Shown here: positions 57,981 to 64,000 of the stretch, in pieces
How positions within the stretch are numbered: the first letter of the stretch is position 1
How the letters are laid out: each line of letters starts with the position of its first letter
Assembly (NCBI GenBank): GCA_045628065.1
Contig: JAZQOW010000107.1
Span: 1 to 64,000 of the forward strand
Source of the DNA: SVMC01 sp045628065
GTDB lineage: Bacteria > Bacillota > Clostridia > Oscillospirales > Oscillospiraceae
Direction: 5' to 3'
DNA length: 64,000 nucleotides
The notes under the pieces: model-generated
Told to the model about the DNA's origin: nothing
Database searches by the model: none
What the model saw: only the letters and a program-made list of their open reading frames with translations
Position numbers and translations under genes: made by a program

Positions 57981-58833
57981 AGTTCACACCTCCCAGCTCA
58001 TAAATGAAGATTTCTTCCAGTGACAGCGGCAGCACATCGAAGTAGGCCGGATTTCCGGCGGCAGTTATTTTTTCGACCTCCTCGGCAGTGCCCCGGACGA
58101 TCAGGGTTTGCAGTCTGCCGGAATCGACCCGGTGTAGGATCTCCAGCTGAGCGGGAATTTCACCCACCAGTTGTAATTTGACCGTGTTGCCCTGCATATC
58201 TGCAAGGCTGCGCTCTAAGAGCATTTTCCCGTGATTCATGATGCCCACATGGTCGCAGATATCCTCCAGCTCGCGCAGATTGTGGGACGATACCAGCACC
58301 GTGACCTCCCGCTGGGCAACCTCCGAGAGGATCAGGCTCCACACCTGACGGCGCATGACCGGGTCGAGGCCGTCCACCGGCTCGTCCAGAATCAGAACAT
58401 CCGGTCGGGTGCACAGGCAAAGCTGGAAGGCCGCCTGCTTCTGCATTCCCTTGGAGAATCGGCGAATGGGCGTGGAGGGCAGACAGAAGACGGAATGGAG
58501 CTTTTTCCACAATTCATCATCAAACTGCGGATACATTCCGCGATAGAAGCGGTGCATATCTTCCAGAGACGCAGAAGGATAGTAAAAAATGTCGTCCGGG
58601 ATATAGCCGATGCGGCCTTTTACGTCAGGATTTTCGAAAATCGGCTGGTTTTCCATGGTGACCTTGCCGCTGTCCTGCATATATACGCCGGTGAGATGGC
58701 GGATGGCGGTGGATTTGCCCGCGCCGTTGGGGCCGACCAGACCGTAAACCGCGCCCCTGGGAACCGTCAGGGTCAGGTCGTCCAGCGCCCGGAAGCTGCC
58801 GAAGGTCTTGACAACGTGGTTCATTTGCAGCAT
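57955..58833 (-). CDS. ABC transporter ATP-binding protein (YtrB-like)
   Basis: 292 residues. Walker A GPNGAGKS near 37-44, RRFSKGMQKQAAFQLCLCTRPDVLILDEPVDGLD (signature plus Walker B), and H-loop VLVSSHNLRELEDI. AAGGAG precedes the ATG, which lies just after the GntR stop. It powers the permease encoded next. Confidence 0.93.
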   Translation of the reverse strand: MLQMNHVVKTFGSFRALDDLTLTVPRGAVYGLVGPNGAGKSTAIRHLTGVYMQDSGKVTMENQPIFENPDVKGRIGYIPDDIFYYPSASLEDMHRFYRGMYPQFDDELWKKLHSVFCLPSTPIRRFSKGMQKQAAFQLCLCTRPDVLILDEPVDGLDPVMRRQVWSLILSEVAQREVTVLVSSHNLRELEDICDHVGIMNHGKMLLERSLADMQGNTVKLQLVGEIPAQLEILHRVDSGRLQTLIVRGTAEEVEKITAAGNPAYFDVLPLSLEEIFIYELGGVNYEVKNIIL

Positions 58834-58834
58834 A

Positions 58835-59179
58835 TTATTCTCTCCTTACTCGCTCGCATAATTCTTCCCGGGTAAGCCCTGCGTCCAGCAGCTGTCTGGT
58901 GAGCGTATCAAACTGCTGCAAAAGGGGCGCAGGATCGGCAGACCGGCGTTCGCGCACAAAGCTGCCTTTTCCGGGCACAGAGCTGATCCAGCCCTGCGCC
59001 TCCAGCTCCCGATAGGCGCGCTGGATGGTATTGGGATTGATCGCCAGCGAAGAAGCCAGCTCCCGCACACTGGGCAGCTTCTCCCCCGGCTGTAGGATAC
59101 CGCGGGCAATCTGTTCACGAAAGCCGTCAAAAACCTGCGCATAGATCGAACGATTGTCCCGGTAGTCAAGATGAATCAC
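58835..59179 (-). CDS. GntR-family repressor (YtrA subfamily)
   Basis: 114 residues from a GTG start with GGAGGG 8 bases upstream. The winged helix PGEKLPSVRELASSLAINPNTIQRAYRELEAQGWISSVPGKGSFV is typical, and the short C-terminal dimer helices define YtrA. It is first in the operon and probably represses it at the palindrome 59221-59238. Confidence 0.92.
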   Translation of the reverse strand: MIHLDYRDNRSIYAQVFDGFREQIARGILQPGEKLPSVRELASSLAINPNTIQRAYRELEAQGWISSVPGKGSFVRERRSADPAPLLQQFDTLTRQLLDAGLTREELCERVRRE

Positions 59180-59220
59180 GGTGCAGCCCTCCTTCCATGC
59201 TTGACTGTGTGAAGTGTATT

Positions 59221-59264
59221 AACTGTACTAGTACGGTTATAGCATATTATTACTGCATTGTCAA
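59221..59264 (-). promoter_or_regulatory. Promoter and operator of the ytr-like operon
   Basis: On the minus strand TTGACA (59264-59259), 17 bases, TATAAC (59241-59236). The near-perfect palindrome AACTGTACTAGTACGGTT (59221-59238) overlaps the -10 and start, placed for GntR repression. Confidence 0.82.
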
Positions 59265-59278
59265 GATAAAAGAGCAAC

Positions 59279-59361
59279 ATAGGGGACGGCTCAGTTTGCT
59301 AAGCACAAAGACTGCAACAGGGACGATTCTGTGTGCTTAGCACACAGAATCGTCCCCTGTG
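59279..59361. repeat. GGGGACGGTTCT-type palindrome, copy 3
   Basis: An inner hairpin ACAGGGACGATTCTGTGTGC/GCACACAGAATCGTCCCCTGT follows a partial left copy (AGGGGACGGCTCAG). Related to 33375 and 34364. Confidence 0.82.
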
Positions 59362-59384
59362 TTAGTAAAAATCTTCTTATTCTT

Positions 59385-60605
59385 TTATTCAGTTACAATT
59401 ATAATAACCTGAAAAGATTTGCTATCCACATTGTTTGAGAAAGTAACTGTTGTAATACCAGCCGACATTGGAATTACGGTCATTGTTGTTGAGTGGTCCC
59501 ACTTTTCATTGTCGAACTCTACTGTTGCTGTTTTCTTGATATTTGGGCTATAGGATACAGACACTGTTCCTCCTTTTGACCAGTATGCTGTTAGCGTAAA
59601 CTTTCGCATTTTTTGATTCTTTCCTACGACAATAACACTTTCACTAGATTGGAAGTTACTTGCAGCATAGCCAAGATTATTACAGCAAAGGGCAGATAAT
59701 AAATCATCGTAGTCTTTTGCTTTTTTAGCATTCTCAGTTACCATAGCGTTCAAAGAGGAAATATTAGATTCCTGTATTGATATCATGCTCTTATAGTCCG
59801 ATATTGTTCTGGCATTGAGAGCAAGTTCATTTTCCGTGTCTGCTAGTTTACTTTCGAATGCAGAAATTGTTTCGACAGATTGTTGATTGTTTAAATACTG
59901 CACTATGTTCAGCACTGATAGAATAAAAATTAAGATGGATAGAAAAACTAGAGGAGCTATTCTTTTCCAGTGAAAATACTGTTTTCCACATACAGTGCAT
60001 TTTTTAGTTTGGGTATTAATCTGCCCCCCACACATTTTACAAAAACGCGTAACTTTATTGGTTGCATCTATTTGCACAGTATTCACTGTATCGTTTTTAT
60101 TTTCGTTATCAACAGAAATCTGCTCATAAGCACTAATACTAGCATCATTAATAACAGCACAATCTGGAGTTGCTGGATTTGGAACACCCCCAGTTTGTTT
60201 AATTGAAGATGGAGCTATTTCGACTAATATTCCGGACTCGGTTTCAGTTAAATCCGACTGATTTCTACAATACTGGCAGAAATCGCCGGCATCGGTATTA
60301 TTTGATCCACAGTTTCCGCAATCCTGTGTGTCTAGGAGCATCATGTTCGATCTTTGAAGGATATTCTCCCCCTTGTTGTAATCATCGTTTGCAAGCGACT
60401 GAGATTTTTCGTTTGCAACATTATTATCTGAAACGCTTGAGCATTTTCCTCTTTTTTCATCCCATTTTTTGCACATTTTTTTTGCAAAATAGAACTCAGC
60501 AAAATATAGAACCACAACGCCTGCTTTTATCCCGGTAACATAACCTAAAAATGTATTTAACAATGTTCCGACAAAAGCTGTTCCAATCCATATGAGTATC
60601 TTCAC
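59385..60605 (-). CDS. AT-rich gene for a zinc-ribbon membrane protein with a coiled coil
   Basis: 406 residues from a GTG at 60605 (KILIWIGTAFVG) with GGGAGAG upstream. Two or three helices near the N-terminus, then a zinc ribbon (CGNCGSNNTDAGDFCQYC) and a second (CKMCGGQINTQTKKCTVCGK, about 195-215). A helix at about 220-245, a coiled coil (about 250-310) and a C-terminal Ig-like beta domain follow. Its base composition is far more AT-rich than its neighbours, with many AAT, AAA and ATA codons. It abuts the palindrome at 59279. It looks horizontally acquired. No function assigned. Confidence 0.75.
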   Translation of the reverse strand: MKILIWIGTAFVGTLLNTFLGYVTGIKAGVVVLYFAEFYFAKKMCKKWDEKRGKCSSVSDNNVANEKSQSLANDDYNKGENILQRSNMMLLDTQDCGNCGSNNTDAGDFCQYCRNQSDLTETESGILVEIAPSSIKQTGGVPNPATPDCAVINDASISAYEQISVDNENKNDTVNTVQIDATNKVTRFCKMCGGQINTQTKKCTVCGKQYFHWKRIAPLVFLSILIFILSVLNIVQYLNNQQSVETISAFESKLADTENELALNARTISDYKSMISIQESNISSLNAMVTENAKKAKDYDDLLSALCCNNLGYAASNFQSSESVIVVGKNQKMRKFTLTAYWSKGGTVSVSYSPNIKKTATVEFDNEKWDHSTTMTVIPMSAGITTVTFSNNVDSKSFQVIIIVTE

Positions 60606-60825
60606 TATGTTTCTCTCCCTTTTAGGACAGGGGCGACTTGCTACCCTGATTGATATTGTTCGGATATTCTGTATCTTTATGGAACAAAATGATATTTTGA
60701 TAAAATTCATAGATAGAGCTCATGCCCTCGTTTTGAACTTGAATGCTTGATGTTTTTAACCTTATTATCGAGGCGAATGGCTTTTTCAGTGGTTTTGAAC
60801 CATTCCTTCTCTTCTACGGCTTTAT

Positions 60826-61794
60826 TTATTCACTTTTTCTCAGGTCGTTGCCCAAAAACTGCATAAGCGGGTACATTCCCAGCACTCTGGAAGCGATAGC
60901 GGGGGAGTATTTGGCGCTCAGGGCGTCGCGGGTGAGGTTGGTGGAGATGATGGTGGAGAGGTTTTCCATCATGCGGGTGTTGACGACGGTGTAGAGGGAG
61001 GCCATGGAGAGTTGGGTGATCATTTCGCTGCCGAGGTCGTCGATGATCAGCAGGTCGCATTTTAAGTATTTGTCGGTGCGGCTGCCATCGGCGGAATCGC
61101 CGAATTTGGCGGCTTCGAAGTCGGCAAACATTTTGATGGCGGTCTCGTAGACCACGCTGTAGCCACGGTCGGCAACGGTGCGGGCAATGCAGGCGGAGAG
61201 GAAGGTTTTGCCCAGACCCGGTTTGCCGGAGAAGAGCATATTGCCGCTGTCCGGGGTGAACTGCATGGCATAGCGCTGGCAGCGGCCGAGAATCAGTCGC
61301 ATCATCTGCCGTGGGCTGCATCCGTATTCTTCATTATAGGTGTCGGGATAAACATCCAGACGGAACTGGTCAAAGCGGGCATTGGCAGAGGTCAGGAGGC
61401 TGGTCAGCTCCTTTTTCTGCTCCTGACGGCACAGCTCGGAGAGGCATTCGCACATCTGCGAGCCGATATAGCCGCTGCCGCCGCAGAGCGCACATACGGG
61501 GCCGCCGTCTAAATAGCCTTCTTCCAACTGGTCAAGATAGCGCTGCCTTTCTCTTTGCAGTGCAAGATTTTCCTCCCGAAGTCCGGCAATGACAGGCAGG
61601 GGGTCTTCGCCCCGGCGGAAGCTTGCGGCGACGGCCTGCGCCACGGTGGCGCTGAGCTGCCGGTCAATCTCCTGAAGGCGGGGGAAGCGGGTATAGGCCA
61701 GCGACAGATGGCGGGTGTTTTCTGCCTCCCGCTCGGCCTTGGCCTGTGCCAGACGCTGACGCGCCCGGGAGAGGACTGCTTCTGAATATGCCAT
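60826..61794 (-). CDS. DnaC/DnaI-like ATP-binding helicase loader
   Basis: 322 residues. The N-terminus is helical, then a zinc-ribbon-like part (CALCGGSGYIGSQMCECLSELC, about 95-120). The AAA+ domain has Walker A SGKPGLGKTFLSACIA and Walker B CDLLIIDDLGSE. Loads the replicative helicase at the origin or restart sites. Its ribosome site GGAGGG lies in the end of the DnaD gene, 3 bases away. Confidence 0.92.
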   Translation of the reverse strand: MAYSEAVLSRARQRLAQAKAEREAENTRHLSLAYTRFPRLQEIDRQLSATVAQAVAASFRRGEDPLPVIAGLREENLALQRERQRYLDQLEEGYLDGGPVCALCGGSGYIGSQMCECLSELCRQEQKKELTSLLTSANARFDQFRLDVYPDTYNEEYGCSPRQMMRLILGRCQRYAMQFTPDSGNMLFSGKPGLGKTFLSACIARTVADRGYSVVYETAIKMFADFEAAKFGDSADGSRTDKYLKCDLLIIDDLGSEMITQLSMASLYTVVNTRMMENLSTIISTNLTRDALSAKYSPAIASRVLGMYPLMQFLGNDLRKSE

Positions 61795-61797
61795 GGC

Positions 61798-62688
61798 TTA
61801 TCCCTCCTGTGCCAGCAGGCGTTCATAGGCGGCTTTGACCTCGGAGCTGTCCGGCTTATTCTCCGGCTTTCCGGGGGTACGCCGCTGGGGAACGGTGTCC
61901 TGCGCTTCGATTTGGGCGATGGTGTGCAGGCCGTTTTCGTGCCAGCTGGCTAAAATGCGGTTCATGTACGCCCAGATCAGGGCGCCTTTGTTGAGGCAGG
62001 TTTTTTCATAGGCGCGGTGAATTTCCGCCTTGCCGAAGCCCCAGCTCAGCCACTGGCGGACATAGTTCTCCTCCGCCATGGTCAGGCGGCGATCCTCCAG
62101 CTGGAGGGTGGTGCGAATTTCACCGATTTTGTTTTGCAGCTTCAGCTGCTGCTGGGTATAGGCGGCGGCATCCTCCAGCGTGTCGATGCTGTGGTCGGCC
62201 CAGTAGTAGGCCTCCTTCTCAATGGTGCGCATGGAGGGGATGCGCTGTACGCCGCGCACCCGGTTTTTCTGTATACAATAATTAATAAGTAAGGCAATCA
62301 CATCCAGCGGCAGGCGGAGATAATCGGACAGGGAGAGGAGCACCTTCATTTCCTCCGTGGAGAGCACCCGCCCCAGACGGCGCTGGGCATCGTGCACCAG
62401 CATGGAGAATTCTGCGCCCCGCTCGACCTCGCGGATGATATCATCCTCGGTATAAACGGGCTTTTCCGGGGTGCGCTGGATGGGCTTGGGGGTCTCAGAG
62501 AGAAGCCCCAGCTGCCGCAGGGCAGCACCTGCGCGCTTCAGGCGGTCATCGGACATGGCAAGCTGTACGCCTGCCTCCTGCGGATTGCGCCGGTCGCACA
62601 GATAGAGGTAGAGAAGGGCAGCATCCGGATTGGCAGCGCCCAGAAGCTTTCGGACGGCAGTGCGTGAAACGGTCAGCGGTTCATCCAT
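61798..62688 (-). CDS. DnaD-domain replication initiation protein
   Basis: 296 residues from MDEPLTVSRTAVRKLLG with GAAGGAG upstream. A winged-helix-like N-terminus (about 1-65), then a DnaD/DnaB-type domain (SMLVHDAQRRLGRVLSTEEMKVLLSLSDYLRLPLDVIALLINYC) and a second helical DnaB_2-like part (MAEENYVRQWLSWGFGKAEIHRAYEKT). Acts with the helicase loader encoded next in the same operon. Confidence 0.9.
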   Translation of the reverse strand: MDEPLTVSRTAVRKLLGAANPDAALLYLYLCDRRNPQEAGVQLAMSDDRLKRAGAALRQLGLLSETPKPIQRTPEKPVYTEDDIIREVERGAEFSMLVHDAQRRLGRVLSTEEMKVLLSLSDYLRLPLDVIALLINYCIQKNRVRGVQRIPSMRTIEKEAYYWADHSIDTLEDAAAYTQQQLKLQNKIGEIRTTLQLEDRRLTMAEENYVRQWLSWGFGKAEIHRAYEKTCLNKGALIWAYMNRILASWHENGLHTIAQIEAQDTVPQRRTPGKPENKPDSSEVKAAYERLLAQEG

Positions 62689-62721
62689 ATCTGTTCTCCT
62701 TCCCCACATTTTGTGCAATTC

Positions 62722-62750
62722 ATTATAGCACAGCCACCGCCCCGGTACAA
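62722..62750 (-). promoter_or_regulatory. Promoter of the dnaD-dnaC-like operon
   Basis: On the minus strand TTGTAC (62750-62745), 17 bases, TATAAT (62727-62722). Confidence 0.75.
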
Positions 62751-62832
62751 GAAGGGAAAAGAAGGAAAATGTTCTTTATTTTCGCTTTACACCCAAATGC
62801 TTCCCATAACGCACAGAAGCGGGATAAAGTCC

Positions 62833-62878
62833 TTGAATTTTGAACGTGCGCTGATTATAATGATAATAGATAATCATT
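62833..62878 (+). promoter_or_regulatory. Promoter and palindrome of the STAS operon
   Basis: TTGAAT (62833-62838), 17 bases, TATAAT (62856-62861). The palindrome AATGAT...ATCATT (62859-62878) overlaps the start point and may be an operator. Confidence 0.65.
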
Positions 62879-62952
62879 CGGACATTTATTTCGACCGCTT
62901 TGTGCGTATAGTCAATGATCATCCCATATCATCATGAGAAAGGAAGATTTCC

Positions 62953-63252
62953 ATGGAGATTCAAAAAAACAAACAGGGGCAGGCGCTCAGAATCATTTTG
63001 TCCGGAAGACTGGACAACACCACGGCACCGATGCTCGAAGAATCCATTCAGGAAGATATTCACGACATCAAGGAGCTTGACTTTGATCTTGCAGGCCTGG
63101 AGTATATTTCCTCTGCCGGGCTGCGTGTGATTTTGTATGCACAGAAGATCATGAATAAGCAGGGGAAAATGACCATTTCCCATCCCAACAGCTTCATTCG
63201 TGAGATTTTTGATATTACCGGCTTTTCGGATATTCTCACGCTGCTGGACTGA
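62953..63252 (+). CDS. STAS-domain anti-sigma-factor antagonist-like protein
   Basis: 99 residues, one STAS domain. LRIILSGRLDNTTAPMLEESI and FDLAGLEYISSAGLRVILYAQKIM match SpoIIAA/RsbV, with the phosphorylatable Ser in YISSAGLR. It would bind a partner-switching kinase and be reactivated by a PP2C phosphatase. The next gene is probably the receptor of this pathway. AAAGGAAG before the ATG. Confidence 0.92.
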   Translation: MEIQKNKQGQALRIILSGRLDNTTAPMLEESIQEDIHDIKELDFDLAGLEYISSAGLRVILYAQKIMNKQGKMTISHPNSFIREIFDITGFSDILTLLD

Positions 63253-63270
63253 GCTGCTTAGGTATCTGAT

Positions 63271-64000
63271 ATGGTTGCTGTGAAGATGGCTTTGGCAGCA
63301 CTGGCTTCCGCCGTGCTGGCGATCGTGTTTTGCTTATTTGATACCAGAACAAAATTCGGTGCGCTTCGCAATCTGTATCGGCAGTGCATCATTGGCATCA
63401 TTTTCGGCATTCTGGCCTGCCTTGCCACGCAGTTCGGCATTTCCTATGACGGCTATGTCCTGAATGTCCGCACCGCTGCGCCCTTAACGGCGGGGCTGCT
63501 TTTCGGCGCGCCTGCGGGCCTGATCGCCGGCGTGATCGGAGCGGCCTATCGCTGGTTCAGCGTCTTCTGGGGGATTCCCACCTATACGCGTGTTGCCTGT
63601 ACGGCGGCAACGCTTCTGGCGGGCATCAACGGCGCAGTGTGCCGCAAATATATGTTCGGCAACAAAAGACCCTCCTGGTTCTACGGTGTTTTTATCGCTG
63701 TGGTCACAGAGGTCTTCCATATGCTGCTCATATTCCTTACCCACATGGACGATATCCCAACGGCGTTCGATGTGGTAAGACAGACCGCGATCCCCATGAT
63801 TCTGGCAAATGCCGCATCGCTGTTCCTGTCCCTGCTGTTTGCTGCGATGATTTCCGGAGAAAAAATTCATAAATCGAAGCACACCAGACCGATTGCACAG
63901 ACATTTTCTGCCGATCTGTTCATTTGCGTGCTGCTTTCCTTCCTGGCTACGAGCCTCTTTACCTTTGATTTGCAGAACAATGTCAGCAAGATGGAAACAG
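63271..64000 (+). CDS. 5TMR-LYT membrane receptor, truncated by the window end
   Basis: The frame is open from the ATG at 63271 to base 64000 (243 codons). It begins MVAVKMALAALASAVLAIVF and shows the 5TM receptor pattern RTAAPLTAGLLFGAPAGLI, GVIGAAYRWFSVFWGIP and TYTRVACTAATLLAGINGAV. A further helix after KHTRPIAQTF starts the next module. Such receptors precede histidine kinase, GGDEF or SpoIIE-phosphatase domains. The STAS gene 18 bases upstream makes a SpoIIE-type phosphatase the best guess. Confidence 0.82.
   Translation, partial: MVAVKMALAALASAVLAIVFCLFDTRTKFGALRNLYRQCIIGIIFGILACLATQFGISYDGYVLNVRTAAPLTAGLLFGAPAGLIAGVIGAAYRWFSVFWGIPTYTRVACTAATLLAGINGAVCRKYMFGNKRPSWFYGVFIAVVTEVFHMLLIFLTHMDDIPTAFDVVRQTAIPMILANAASLFLSLLFAAMISGEKIHKSKHTRPIAQTFSADLFICVLLSFLATSLFTFDLQNNVSKMET

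Overview
The window looks like chromosome of a moderately GC-rich, anaerobic, endospore-forming gut Firmicute (class Clostridia, Oscillospiraceae/Ruminococcaceae-like). The signs are SpoIIID, a rubrerythrin, NrdR, DUF4317 and DUF6514 genes, strong AGGAGG ribosome binding sites, near-consensus TTGACA/TATAAT promoters, many SLH-domain surface proteins, and a preQ1-type leader before queT. Genus cannot be fixed from the sequence alone. No rRNA, CRISPR array, complete IS element or prophage is visible.

Layout. 1-0.5 kb: the end of an unidentified ORF and a tRNA-Pro gene. 0.6-5.7 kb: birA with a zinc-ribbon membrane protein, an ACT/UPF0210 pair, a membrane-anchored cohesin-like surface protein and a rubrerythrin. 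5.7-10.3 kb: a MarR-controlled heterodimeric ABC exporter. 10.4-13.4 kb: nrdR, a DUF6514 gene, a PrsW-type protease and a DUF4317 gene. 13.4-20.0 kb: a decaying array of BspA-like leucine-rich-repeat/SLH proteins. One copy is intact, one is frameshifted in an A8 tract, and two relics remain (a tail and a signal peptide). The two large copies share a structured leader. 20.2-29.5 kb: a ten-gene Mrp/Mbh-type cation/proton antiporter operon with four large antiporter-like subunits and no redox subunits.

30.2-33.3 kb holds the most interesting locus, a compact candidate RiPP (ribosomally made, modified peptide) cluster. It encodes a signal-peptidase-like protease, a radical SAM/SPASM maturase, a 56-residue precursor with its own promoter, and a fusion of an HPr-kinase-like domain with a PqqD-like peptide-binding domain. 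33.4-36.2 kb: spoIIID, queT under a preQ1-type pseudoknot, a Gx-type transporter gene, and rpsF-ssb-rpsR with a candidate S6:S18 leader. 36.2-41.6 kb: a BlaI/BlaR-like pair with palindromic operators, two pseudouridine synthases flanking a DMT transporter, and a DUF3810 protein.

41.8-51.2 kb is a surface-protein region: a tiny Gly/Cys-rich membrane peptide, then SLH proteins carrying an L,D-transpeptidase, a GDSL esterase, a cohesin-like domain, or an esterase fold that lacks its nucleophile. 51.6-64 kb: an NSS-family sodium symporter, a polysaccharide-type sugar dehydratase, a YtrA-type GntR/ABC operon, an AT-rich zinc-ribbon gene that looks acquired, a DnaD/DnaC-like helicase-loading pair, and the start of a STAS/5TMR signalling operon that runs off the window.

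Three dispersed GGGGACGGTTCT-type palindromes and several other small repeats lie between operons.
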